Below are positions 51,350 through 60,054 of a stretch of DNA of 64,000 nucleotides, piece by piece. Source of the DNA: Pseudonocardiaceae bacterium. GTDB taxonomy: Bacteria > Actinomycetota > Actinomycetes > Mycobacteriales > Pseudonocardiaceae. The notes beneath the pieces are model-generated. The model saw only the letters and a list, made by a program, of their open reading frames with translations, was not told the origin of the DNA and did not search any database. The DNA lies in NCBI GenBank assembly GCA_009379815.1, contig WHSY01000005.1, positions 32,141 through 96,140 of the forward strand, read 5' to 3'. Positions within the stretch are counted from its first letter, which is position 1; each line of letters starts with the position of its first letter. The translations under genes were made by a program, and so were the position numbers.

Positions 51350-52631
51350 ATGACCGCGACGGTGCTCGACCCGGTGCAGGCGATCGAGGATTGCCTCGGT
51401 CATCAGGTGCGTGATGCGTTGGCGTGCGCGGGTGACGAGGTGGTGCTGGGGCGGCTGGGTGAGATCGAGTCGGTGTCGCGGAAGGTGCATGCGCTGCTGC
51501 TGGATGTCGTCGCCGAGGTCGACTCGCGGCAGCTGGCCGCGGGGGCGGGGTTCGGCACGACCGGGCGGCTGCTGGCCGGGATGCTGCACCTGTCGCGCGG
51601 CGATGCCCGCACCCGCGTGGCGCACGCGGCGGCGGTGGGCCCCCGGCGGTCGCTGACCGGACAGGCGTTGCCGGCGCGGCTACCCGAGACCGCGGCAGCG
51701 CTGGCCGACGGCGGGATCGGGCCGGGTCAACTGCGGGTGGTCGCCGAGATCATGGACGCGCTACCCGCCTCGGTCGGCCCGGCCGACCGGGCCGAGGCCG
51801 AGGCGCAGCTGGCCCGGCATGCCCGGTCGTTCGACCCCACCAGCCTGGCCAGGGTCGGCGCCCGCATCCTGGACCACCTCGACCCCGATGGGCCCGAACC
51901 GGACGACGAGCCCGCCACCACCCCCGCAGCCGGGGAGTTGCGGCTGCGGGAACGCCGTGACGGGCGGCTCGACCTGCAAGGCTGGCTGGGTGCCGAGCAC
52001 CAGGCCGCGTTCCGCGCCCTGATCGAGCAGTTCGCCGCGCCCCGGCCCGCGGCCGAGAACATCCCGGACCCACGGGGGGGTGGCCAGCCGGCAGGCCGAC
52101 GCGCTGCTCGAGATCTGCGGGCTTGCCCGCGCCGCCGAGGACTGCCCCACCACCGCCGGTGAACCAGCGCATGTCAGCGTCATCCTCGACTGGCAGGCGC
52201 TGCGAACCGGGCTGGGCGCGGCGATGCTCGACTACGGTGGGCACCTGTCGGCCGGCGATGTCCGCCGCTGGGCCTGCGACTGCAAGATCATCCCTGTCCT
52301 GCTCGACGGCGCGTCCGAACCACTCGACGTCGGCCGCATTTCCCGAACCGTGCCGCTGGGCATCCGGCGCGCGCTGGTCGCCCGCGACCGCGGCTGCGCA
52401 TTCCCCGGATGCAACCGGCCACCATCGCGATGCGAAGCCCATCACGTCAAACACTGGGTCGACGGCGGCGAGACCAGGCTGTCCAACTGCGTGTTGCTAT
52501 GCGCTGTCCACCACCGCCACATACACAACACCGGCTGGGGGATCGTCATCAAACCCGGTCACGCCGAATTCACCCCACCCGCCATTCTCGACCCACTACG
52601 AAAACCACTCCGCAACCCCTTACACCGCTGA
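51350..52631 (+). pseudogene. DUF222/HNH endonuclease (13E12 family) split by a frameshift in a G run
   Basis: Frame one from ATG 51350 encodes the DUF222 domain (SVSRKVHALLLDVVAEVDSR; LSRGDARTRVAHAAAV). At a run of seven G (52074-52080) the frame breaks after NIPDPR. The next frame carries ASRQADALLEICGLA and the HNH domain CAFPGCNRPPSRCEAHHVKH plus VLLCAVHHRHIHNTGW, ending at 52631. Removing one G restores a normal protein of about 426 residues. These genes are multicopy in actinobacteria and may be homing-like. The frameshift may be real, phase-variable or a base-calling error. Confidence 0.8.
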
Positions 52632-52757
52632 TATCGACTCGATCCGCAGCGTGCCGTACTGCTCACGTTCTGTGGTATCGCCCTCCCGGACCTGGAAACA
52701 CGCGCCGTGAGCACGTTCACTGTGCCCAGTGCGAGCCGTCTCGACGAGGAGGGGTCC

Positions 52758-53933
52758 ATGACTGCAGCGGCAGGGCTGCCCCGGACAGCAGCGGACCTGG
52801 TGCCGCTGTTGCGCCGCAACGCGGCCCGGGGTGAGCAGGACCGGAAGGTCCCCGAGGAGAGCATCCAGGCCATCGCCGAGGCCGGGCTGTTCGCGGTGGC
52901 GGTGCCACGCCGGTTCGGCGGGCACGAGGCGCCGCTGCGCACCTTCATGGACGTCAGCGCCGAGCTGGGCCGCGGGGACGGTTCGACCGCGTGGGTCACC
53001 GCATTGATGAACGTGTGCAGCTGGATGATCGGGCTCTTCCCGGAGCAGGCGCAGCGCGACGTCTGGGACGCCGACCCGGACGCCCGCGCGTGCGGGGTGC
53101 TGGACCCGAGCGCCGAGAGCCGCGCGACGTCCGGCGGGCAGGTGATCACCGGCAGGTGGGGCTTCGCGTCCGGCTGCCTGCACTCGCAGTGGGCGGTGCT
53201 CGGCATGCCCGTCACGGGCACCGACGGCGAGCAGGTCGACCAGGGCCTTGCCCTGGTGCCGATGTCCGACCTGTCGATCGAGGACACCTGGCACGTCGCC
53301 GGCATGCGCGGCACCGGCAGCAACACCCTGGTCGCCAGCGAGGTGTTCGTGCCAGACCACCGCATCCTGTCGGTGCCAAGCGCCATCGAGGGCAGTTACG
53401 GCACCGAGCACACTGGCGAAACGTTGTACCGGTCGGCGTTGGTCCCAGTGCTCGCGCTGATCCTGGTGGGTCCGCAGCTGGGCCTGGCGAAAGGCGCGTT
53501 CGAGCTGGTCCAGGAGTCACTGGCCAAGGGCCGGCCGATCTCCTACACCTTCTACGAGCAGTCCAACGCCGCCCCGACCACGCAGCTGCAGATGGCCGAG
53601 GCCGCGATGCTCATCGACACCGCGTACCTGCACGCGTTCCGGGCCGCAGATGATATCGACGGCTGGGCGGCATCCGGGTCCTATATGGATAAGCTGACCC
53701 GTGCCCGGGTACGGATGGACACCGGCTACGTCGCTCGCCGCTGCCGGGAGGCGATCGACATCCTGCTCAGCGTCCACGGTGCGGGCAGCTTCGCCGAGGC
53801 CAACGCCCTACAGCGGATCTGGCGCGACCAGGAGGTCGGCAACCGCCACGCCATCGTCAACCCGGCCATCAACGCCGAGATCTACGGACGAGCGCTGCTC
53901 GGCATCGAGGAGCAGGTCACCCCGCTGGTCTGA
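52758..53933 (+). CDS. Flavin-dependent hydroxylase of the acyl-CoA dehydrogenase fold (HsaA/HpaB-like)
   Basis: 391 residues with acyl-CoA dehydrogenase domains but features of group D monooxygenases: VPRRFGGHEAPLRTFMDVSAE, GDGSTAWVTALMNVCSWM, VITGRWGFASGCLHSQW, GMRGTGSNTLVASEVFVPD. Such proteins (HsaA, HpaB relatives, DszC-like) use FMNH2 or FADH2 from a separate reductase to hydroxylate aromatic or sulfur compounds. GAGGAGG precedes ATG 52758; a GTG at 52707 is an alternative. No reductase is adjacent. Confidence 0.82.
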   Translation: MTAAAGLPRTAADLVPLLRRNAARGEQDRKVPEESIQAIAEAGLFAVAVPRRFGGHEAPLRTFMDVSAELGRGDGSTAWVTALMNVCSWMIGLFPEQAQRDVWDADPDARACGVLDPSAESRATSGGQVITGRWGFASGCLHSQWAVLGMPVTGTDGEQVDQGLALVPMSDLSIEDTWHVAGMRGTGSNTLVASEVFVPDHRILSVPSAIEGSYGTEHTGETLYRSALVPVLALILVGPQLGLAKGAFELVQESLAKGRPISYTFYEQSNAAPTTQLQMAEAAMLIDTAYLHAFRAADDIDGWAASGSYMDKLTRARVRMDTGYVARRCREAIDILLSVHGAGSFAEANALQRIWRDQEVGNRHAIVNPAINAEIYGRALLGIEEQVTPLV

Positions 53934-54015
53934 GTTCGGTCAGTGGCATTGTGAGAGCCAGCTAGGCGACCAACCCCACGGCGACTTGATCAGGCGACTG
54001 GAGTGACTTTGGTCA

Positions 54016-54564
54016 TCAGCCGACTGGCTCCCACGCCGCGCAGCCGCTCGTGTCGAACGCGCCGTCACCCGGCTCGATCGTCACCGTCGCCGGCCCCTGC
54101 GGGTTACCGTTCGTGATGATCGACTCGAAGTCGCCCGTCGTGTCCGACAACCGCGCCCAGTAGCAGTACGGAAACGCCGGATCCGACGGTCCGTCGGTGC
54201 GGTACGACCCAGGTTCGATGTCGGTGCCGACTACGTGCACACCCGGCCCGATCGACCCTTCAGCCGGAGCACCTGCCTGCGGCGCCGCCTCGGGTGCGGG
54301 CACCTCAACCGTCACCGTCTCCGGCGGCGGGGCGGGTTCCGGGACCTCCACGGTCACTGTCTCCGGTGGCGGAGCGGGCAATGTCACCGTCTCTGCTTCC
54401 GGTGCCGGCGCCGCTACCGGAGCCACCTCAGTCGAGCCCACGCTCGCACCACCCACGGCCAGCCCAACAACGAACAGCGCTATACACGCAACGATCCACG
54501 GCCATCGACGCCGTTGGCGTGACGGCACCTGCGGGTCCGGGAATTGCGGCCGCGGCTGGTCCAT
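54016..54564 (-). CDS. Membrane-anchored secreted protein with Pro/Glu/Val repeats
   Basis: 182 residues: a short Pro-Arg-rich cytosolic start, one membrane segment (WPWIVACIALFVVGLAVGGA, about 22-41), then a repetitive region of APEAETVTLPAPPPETVTVE-like units (ETVTVE/ETVTLP occurring three times), and a C-terminal globular domain (GVHVVGTDIEPGSYRTDGPS; FPYCYWARLSD) with two cysteines. The C-terminal domain is a recurring actinobacterial extracellular module of unknown function. It probably sits outside the membrane. Confidence 0.75.
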   Translation of the reverse strand: MDQPRPQFPDPQVPSRQRRRWPWIVACIALFVVGLAVGGASVGSTEVAPVAAPAPEAETVTLPAPPPETVTVEVPEPAPPPETVTVEVPAPEAAPQAGAPAEGSIGPGVHVVGTDIEPGSYRTDGPSDPAFPYCYWARLSDTTGDFESIITNGNPQGPATVTIEPGDGAFDTSGCAAWEPVG

Positions 54565-54741
54565 GAGCTGCCCCCTTCACTGAGCGTGACACGAAGGACA
54601 TCGCAGCCTCGACCCGGGCGTTACTGTGTCGTCTCTCTCGGGCACCACCGAGACGCCACGTCCTTGCCGGCCGCCCGGCTATCGCGGCGATCGCTCTCAC
54701 GCTGCACCGTCGCGTGGCACCGGCCGCGGGAGCGCCTTCGG

Positions 54742-55782
54742 TCATGCCCCGGTCAGCTCCGCGCGTAGCAGCGCCGCCGCGCCGGACATCGCGCGCATCT
54801 TCTGCTCAGCAGCGGGGCGCGGCAGGTACTTCATGCCGCAGTCCGGGGCGAGGACGACCTGCTCGGGCGGCAGCCAGTCGAACGCGCGGCGCGTCCGCTC
54901 GGCCACCAGCTCAGCCGTCTCGACGTCCGAAGTGGACAGGTCGATCACCCCGAGGATGATGGTCTTGCCGGTCAGGTCGGCGAGCACGCCGAGGTCGAGG
55001 CCGGACTGGGCGGTCTCGATGGAGATCTGGTCGACCGGGCAGCCTGCCAGCTCGGGCAGGAACGTGTACCCCGAGGGACGCTCGTGGATGATCGCCGCGT
55101 AGCCGAAGCAGACGTGCACCGCCGTGGTTCCCGTGACGCCGTCCAGCGCGGCGGACAGCGCGGCGACGCCGTAGGCACGGGCGGCCTCCGGACGGGCCTG
55201 CAGGTAGGGCTCGTCGAGCTGCACGACATCGGCTCCGGCGGCGAACAGGTCGCGGATCTCGGCGTTGACCGCGGCGGCATAAGCCATCGCCGCGGCCTCG
55301 GCATCAGGGTAGTGGTCGTTCTGCGCCTGCTGGGACATGGTGAACGGCCCGGGCACGGTCATCTTGACCGCCCGGTCGGTGTGCGCCCGTAGGAAGTCCA
55401 GGTCCTGCACCTCGATCGGCCGCGATCGGCGGATCGGCCCGGTGATCCGCGGCACGGGGTTCGGGTGACCGCTGCGGTCCAGTGCCGTGCCGGGATTGTC
55501 GACGTCGACGCCGTCGAGCGCGGTGGCGAAGTGGTTGGAGTAGCTCTCCCGCCGCATCTCGCCGTCGGTGACGAGGTCGAGCCCGGCCTCCTCCTGCGCG
55601 CGGATGGCGAGCAGAGTGGCGTCGTCCTGGGCCTGGCCGAGCAACTCGGGATCGACCCGCCACAGCTCCCTGGCGCGCACCCGCGGTGGGAAGCGGCCGG
55701 CCAGGTTGGCGCGGTCGATGAGCCAGTCCGGCTGGGCATAGCTGCCGACCAGTGACGTCGGCAGCAGCGGCAGGGCGGGCAC
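54742..55782 (-). CDS. MetE-like methyl/alkyltransferase 3
   Basis: 346 residues of the short MetE family: LLPTSLVGSYAQPDWLIDRA, LDLVTDGEMRRESYSNH, MTVPGPFTMSQQ, DVVQLDEPY, and Zn ligands AVHVCFGYA (H-x-C) and APDCGMKYL (Cys). The GTG at 55782 follows CCGGAGG; the longer ORF upstream is antisense-like noise. It is the last gene of an operon that begins with ring-cleavage dioxygenase subunits, which suggests removal of an aromatic O-methyl or a thioether group. Confidence 0.83.
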   Translation of the reverse strand: MPALPLLPTSLVGSYAQPDWLIDRANLAGRFPPRVRARELWRVDPELLGQAQDDATLLAIRAQEEAGLDLVTDGEMRRESYSNHFATALDGVDVDNPGTALDRSGHPNPVPRITGPIRRSRPIEVQDLDFLRAHTDRAVKMTVPGPFTMSQQAQNDHYPDAEAAAMAYAAAVNAEIRDLFAAGADVVQLDEPYLQARPEAARAYGVAALSAALDGVTGTTAVHVCFGYAAIIHERPSGYTFLPELAGCPVDQISIETAQSGLDLGVLADLTGKTIILGVIDLSTSDVETAELVAERTRRAFDWLPPEQVVLAPDCGMKYLPRPAAEQKMRAMSGAAALLRAELTGA

Positions 55783-55796
55783 GGGCAACCTCCGGA

Positions 55797-56159
55797 TCAG
55801 GTGGCGATGTCGGGGTAGGGCAGCGAGTGGTGCGACAGCCGCCGCGCGTACTCCTGCTGGAACCCGAGCGGCTCGTCGTAGTCGCGCTCGAACATCGCGA
55901 TGAACAGGGTCAGCGTCAAGAAGGGGTGCGCCCCGAGCCCGAACAGCGCCGGGTAGTCGTGCGTGGCCAGCGCCTCGCGCTCGCCGGGTTCGAACGCCTG
56001 CCAGGTGGAGGACTCGCCGGTGTGGCAACCCAGGAGCCGGTTGGCCCGCTCGGCCTCCCACCATGCGACGGTGCCGGCCGGATCTTCGCGGTAGCGCTCG
56101 ACGAGCTCCGGATCGCGGTCCACTGTGAACAGGAACTTGTCGACCAGGTACTTGCTCAT
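55797..56159 (-). CDS. Extradiol ring-cleavage dioxygenase, LigA-like small subunit
   Basis: 120-residue helical protein of the LigA (protocatechuate 4,5-dioxygenase alpha) family: KFLFTVDRDPELVERYREDP, FEPGEREALATHDYPALFGLGAH. It covers the active site of the LigB subunit in known complexes. ATG overlaps the LigB-like stop (ATGA). Confidence 0.82.
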   Translation of the reverse strand: MSKYLVDKFLFTVDRDPELVERYREDPAGTVAWWEAERANRLLGCHTGESSTWQAFEPGEREALATHDYPALFGLGAHPFLTLTLFIAMFERDYDEPLGFQQEYARRLSHHSLPYPDIAT

Positions 56160-57022
56160 GGGCCCGCCGCTCCGTTCGGGTACCAGGTGAAGTACGCCTC
56201 CATGGTGTGGAACAGGTCGAGGGTGTCGACGTAGTCGGCCTTGGCGCCCGCACCGGCGACGCCCATCATGAGCATGAAGTCCATGAACCCGTGGGTGGCG
56301 TTTCCCGGGGCGTGCAGGCTGTCGAGCGTCACCTCGGACAGGCACCCGTCGATGTCGCCGGAGGCGATCCACTCGACGGCGCGGGCGTCGAACTCGGGAT
56401 CGGGACCGTGCGGCCCGAACTGGCGGGGGCCGCCGAGCTCGAGCGACAGGTGCCCGGTGCCGATCACGGCGACCCGCTGGTTCCCGGGCCAGGACTCCAC
56501 CAGCTCCCGCAGCGTCCGTCCGAGTTGGACGAACCGCTTCGGCTGCGGCAGCGGCGGCGCGAAGATGTTGGTGTAGACCGGCACGATCGGCAGGTCGTTG
56601 CCCGGGCGCAGCGTGATGATCGGGCACGTGATGCTGTGGTCGACGCGCAGCTCGTTGCTCATCGCCAGGTCGAACCCGGCGTCCATGCCCTCGCGCAGCA
56701 GGTAGGCCGACAGGTCCTCGTGGCCGTGCAGCAGCATCCTCGGCAGCCCGAACTCGCGCTGCTCGTTGTAGAAGTTCGCGTCGTAGTAGGGGGCCTTGCC
56801 GACCAGGAACTGCGGCATGTTGTCCAGCCACAGCTGGTGGAAGTGATCCGAGCCGACCATGACGAGCACGTCGGGCCGCGCCCGGGTCAGCGTCTCGCGG
56901 AACGCCTCCACCTTGCGCACCCACTCGTCGGCGAACGGCGGCCGGTCCCGGCCGGTCGAGGTGCTGGCGCGGTAGAAGAACGGGTGGTGGGTGGACGCGA
57001 TGACCGCGGCCAGTTCAGCCAT
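56156..57022 (-). CDS. Extradiol ring-cleavage dioxygenase class III, LigB-like catalytic subunit
   Basis: 288-residue LigB-family dioxygenase. Fe(II) ligands are expected from ASTHHPFFY near residue 12 and the Glu about residue 230-245, with MVGSDHFHQLWLDN supplying the conserved catalytic His. IGTGHLSLELGGPRQFG is the family's C-terminal motif. It cleaves a catecholic ring next to a hydroxyl. Together with the LigA-like subunit it would open a protocatechuate- or gallate-like ring. The gene lies 15 bases after the citryl-CoA-lyase-like gene in one operon. Confidence 0.87.
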   Translation of the reverse strand: MAELAAVIASTHHPFFYRASTSTGRDRPPFADEWVRKVEAFRETLTRARPDVLVMVGSDHFHQLWLDNMPQFLVGKAPYYDANFYNEQREFGLPRMLLHGHEDLSAYLLREGMDAGFDLAMSNELRVDHSITCPIITLRPGNDLPIVPVYTNIFAPPLPQPKRFVQLGRTLRELVESWPGNQRVAVIGTGHLSLELGGPRQFGPHGPDPEFDARAVEWIASGDIDGCLSEVTLDSLHAPGNATHGFMDFMLMMGVAGAGAKADYVDTLDLFHTMEAYFTWYPNGAAGP

Positions 57023-57037
57023 GCGAACCTCCGGAGG

Positions 57038-57829
57038 TCAGTCGGGCTCGACGAACTCGGCGTTGCGGTCCACCGACAGGTAGATGTCCCGCGCGACGGG
57101 CCGGCGACGCTCCTCGGCGAGCTGCCCGATCAGTCCCGCGGTGCGCGCGAGCAGCGCGAACCCGCGCAGCAGGTCGACGGGCAGGTCGAGGTCGGCCAGC
57201 GCCGCGCCGCAGACGCCGGCACCGTTGAGCGGCAACGTCCTGCCGAGCACCTCCGGGTGCACCCGCCCGATCGCGGCGAACAGCGACAGGTGCGGGCCGA
57301 ACAGCCCCTCCTCGGCGGCGATCGCCATCAGCCGCGCCGTGCGGGGGTCGCCCTCCTTGTGCACGGGGTGGCCGAGCCCGGGCACGAAACGGCCGGCTGC
57401 GTGGCGGGCCCGCACCGTGTCGCGCGCCAGCGCGTCCCACCCGGCGTCGTCGGTCGGCGGGCCGTCCAGGCCGGTCAGCACCTCGGCGAGGAACCTCCCG
57501 GTGTCCTCCGTGACGCCCAGGAACCGGGAGCCGCCGCCGAGCAGCCCGGCGGCCAGCGCGCCCTGCAGCGAGTCGGGCGCGCTGAGATACGTGACCCGCG
57601 CCGCGATGGCCGTCGGAGTGAATCCGTGGTCGGCCAGCGCCACCAGCACGGCCTCGAACACCCGGACCTGCGACGGCGTCGGCCGCTGCTGAGTGACCAG
57701 CCACATGGCGAGCTCACCGAAACCGACCCTGCCCATCAGGTCGTCGGCCAGGTCGCGACCCAGCAGGCTGATCGTCTTCAGGTCCGAGGTTCCCAGCGAC
57801 GTCGGGTAGCTCGGCGGCTCAGGCGCCAC
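57038..57829 (-). CDS. Citrate synthase-fold citryl-CoA lyase-like protein
   Basis: 263 residues of the small citrate synthase/citryl-CoA lyase group. GLGHPVHKEGDPRTARL holds the His and the GHP loop, and LNGAGVCGAALADLDLP lies in the catalytic region; the second catalytic His aligns with PLFAAIGRVH. At half the length of a citrate synthase it fits the lyase domain. The GTG start overlaps the CoA transferase stop by 11 bases. It probably splits a citryl-CoA-like or 4-carboxy-4-hydroxyacyl-CoA intermediate after ring opening. Confidence 0.78.
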   Translation of the reverse strand: MAPEPPSYPTSLGTSDLKTISLLGRDLADDLMGRVGFGELAMWLVTQQRPTPSQVRVFEAVLVALADHGFTPTAIAARVTYLSAPDSLQGALAAGLLGGGSRFLGVTEDTGRFLAEVLTGLDGPPTDDAGWDALARDTVRARHAAGRFVPGLGHPVHKEGDPRTARLMAIAAEEGLFGPHLSLFAAIGRVHPEVLGRTLPLNGAGVCGAALADLDLPVDLLRGFALLARTAGLIGQLAEERRRPVARDIYLSVDRNAEFVEPD

Positions 57830-59006
57830 GACGCTGCTCCGTTGCGGTCAGCCAGCGGCGCAGTTCCTCGCCGTGCTCGTCGAGTTCCGGCGGCGGCAGG
57901 TCGTAGCGCGCCGGGGTGGCCGACAGCGAGATCGGGTGCTTGGCCATCGGGACCGCTCGCTCGCCCTCGCCGACTTCCACGATCGGGTCCAGCTCGAAGC
58001 GTTCCGCCATCGCGAAGCCGCCGTCGATGGTGTTGATCGGCCCGCAGGGCACGCCGGCCTCGACCAGCGCCTCGAACCATTCGGTGGCGTTGCGGTGTGC
58101 CAGCGCCTCGACCAGCATCGGGCGTAGCCGCTCCCGGTTGGCGGTGCGGTCGGAGTTGTGGGCGAAGCGGGGGTCGTCGGCCACCTCCGGAATACCGAGC
58201 ACCGCACACAGCTTGCGGAACTGCCCGTCGTTGGCCGCGCCCACGATCAGGTCGCGGTCGGCGGTGGGCAGCGGCTCGTAGGGGACGACGCTGGGGTGGG
58301 CGTTGCCCATCCGGTACGGCACCACACCGCCCGCGACGTAGGCCGAGCTCTGGTTGACCATCCCGGACAGCGCCGAGGACAGCAGATTCACCTCCACGTG
58401 CTGGCCCTCGCCGGTGGCGTCGCGGTGCCGCAGCCCGGCCAGGATCCCGATCGCGGCGTGCATCCCGGCCATCACGTCGAACACCGAGATACCCGACCGG
58501 TACGGCGTGCCGTCCGCCTCTCCGGTCATGCTCATCAACCCGGACATGGCTTGCACCATCAGGTCGTAACCGGGCACGTGCGCCCCGGCGCCGGAGCCGA
58601 ATCCGCTGATCGAGGCGTAGACCACACCGCTGTTGCGCTCGCGGACGGCGTCGTAGTCCAGGCCGTACTTGGCCAGCCCGCCCGGCCGGAAGTTCTCGAT
58701 CATGACGTCGGCGCGGTGAGCGAGCTCGCGGGCGACCTCGGCGTCGGCCGCGTCACGCAGGTCCAGCGCGATCGAGCGCTTGTTGCGGTTGATGCTCAGG
58801 TAGTAAGTCGACACCTCGTCCCGCACCGGCGGCGTCCAGGTGCGGGTGTCGTCGCCGGTCGGGGGGCCCTCGACCTTGACCACGTCGGCGCCCAGGTCGG
58901 CCAGCAGCATCGTGGCGTACGGGCCCGCCAGCACCCGGGAGAAGTCCGCGATCAGCACTCCGGACAGCGGTCCCGCTGTCCGAGTGCCCGGCCCGTTCTC
59001 TGACAT
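57819..59006 (-). CDS. Class III CoA transferase (CaiB/BaiF family)
   Basis: 395 residues. LIADFSRVLAGPYATMLLAD, LGADVVKVEGP, SINRNKRSIALDLR and the catalytic Asp in VPGYDLMVQAMSGLMSMTG are all present. It moves CoA between carboxylic acids. ATG at 59006 is preferred (AGGAGGT 9 bases upstream); earlier starts read through the palindromic operator. First gene of the operon leading to the lyase-like protein, LigB, LigA and MetE-like genes. Confidence 0.88.
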   Translation of the reverse strand: MSENGPGTRTAGPLSGVLIADFSRVLAGPYATMLLADLGADVVKVEGPPTGDDTRTWTPPVRDEVSTYYLSINRNKRSIALDLRDAADAEVARELAHRADVMIENFRPGGLAKYGLDYDAVRERNSGVVYASISGFGSGAGAHVPGYDLMVQAMSGLMSMTGEADGTPYRSGISVFDVMAGMHAAIGILAGLRHRDATGEGQHVEVNLLSSALSGMVNQSSAYVAGGVVPYRMGNAHPSVVPYEPLPTADRDLIVGAANDGQFRKLCAVLGIPEVADDPRFAHNSDRTANRERLRPMLVEALAHRNATEWFEALVEAGVPCGPINTIDGGFAMAERFELDPIVEVGEGERAVPMAKHPISLSATPARYDLPPPELDEHGEELRRWLTATEQRRGA

Positions 59007-59027
59007 CCCGACCCGACCTCCTGTCCG

Positions 59028-59051
59028 GAGAACGGACCGATGTCCGTTCTC
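59028..59051. promoter_or_regulatory. 24-bp palindromic operator, probable IclR site
   Basis: GAGAACGGAC (59028-59037) and GTCCGTTCTC (59042-59051) are perfect inverted arms with a 4-base centre. The site lies 22 bases before the CoA transferase start and 57 bases after the IclR gene stop, as expected for an IclR-controlled promoter of the catabolic operon. Confidence 0.65.
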
Positions 59052-59107
59052 ACGCGATTCTGGCACAGCCGGGGAGCCAGTCAAGGGATCCCGGCACCCC
59101 GGCGACC

Positions 59108-59932
59108 CTACGATGCGGTCGTCACCGTCACCTGTGGTACGGCCTCGACCCGGGCGAAATCGGCACTGATATCACCGGCGGTCTGCAGCAGCAGCGGCAG
59201 GTGCTCGTCGAGCAGCTGGCCGACCGGAGTCTCCGCGGCATGGGTGTTGACGTTGATCCCGGCGATCACCCGGCCGGACCCGTCGCGCAGCGGGGCACCG
59301 ACCGAGCGGATCCCCCGGGTGAGCTGCTCGTCGGTCAGCGCCCACCCGCGGGCGCGGACCTCCCGCAGCTCGGCGTCGCGCTCGGCCCGGTCCGGCTGCC
59401 ACAGCGGCACCAGCCCGGACCGCGTCGGCTCGGCCAGCACCCGGTCCACCTCCTCCGAGGGCAGCGCCGCGAGCTGCACCTTCCCCAGCGACGTCTGCAG
59501 CGCCGGGAACCGCGTGCCGATCTGCACGGCCAGCGAGACGATCTTGGGAACCGCGACGCGCGCGACGTAGACGATGTCCGAACCGTCGAGCTGGGCGATC
59601 GATGTCGACTCGTTCGTCCGGGCCACCAGCCGCTCCATGTGGGGGCGGGCGACGTCCCACAGCCCCATCGACCGCACGTAGGACACCCCCAGCTCCAGCA
59701 CCCGCGGAGTCAGGGCGAAGCCGCCCGCGCCGGAACGGACGTAGCCCAACTCCTCGAGCGTCAGCAGGATCCGCCGCGCCGTCGGACGGGCCAGCCCGGT
59801 GGTCGTGGCGACCTCGGTCAGCGACATGGCGGGGCGCTGCGGCTCGAACGCGGTGATGACCTCCAGCCCGCGCGCCAGCGCCTCGATGAAATCCGGCCCC
59901 GTGCCCTCACGCGGCATCAGACGGCTCCCCAC
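59108..59932 (-). CDS. IclR family transcriptional regulator
   Basis: 274 residues with an N-terminal winged helix (SLTEVATTTGLARPTARRIL, about 36-56) and a GAF-like effector domain ending GINVNTHAAETPVGQLL. It resembles PcaR/PobR-type regulators of aromatic catabolism. GTG at 59932 or ATG at 59917 are both possible starts. It precedes the ring-cleavage operon in the same direction. Confidence 0.88.
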   Translation of the reverse strand: MGSRLMPREGTGPDFIEALARGLEVITAFEPQRPAMSLTEVATTTGLARPTARRILLTLEELGYVRSGAGGFALTPRVLELGVSYVRSMGLWDVARPHMERLVARTNESTSIAQLDGSDIVYVARVAVPKIVSLAVQIGTRFPALQTSLGKVQLAALPSEEVDRVLAEPTRSGLVPLWQPDRAERDAELREVRARGWALTDEQLTRGIRSVGAPLRDGSGRVIAGINVNTHAAETPVGQLLDEHLPLLLQTAGDISADFARVEAVPQVTVTTAS

Positions 59933-60054
59933 TGCTCGGTCGACCCTGCCCGCAGCCTACTGCCCGCTGTCCGGCAGCCGGACGAGCCGCGTCGAACCCG
60001 GACTGTCCGGCCCGCGCCAAGCCCGTTTCGGAACCGCAACGGGGTTCAGTCGGC

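Noticed and set aside
54300..54420. Tandem DNA repeat as a separate element
   Set aside because: It is the coding repeat for the ETVTVE/APAP units of the secreted protein, not an independent element.
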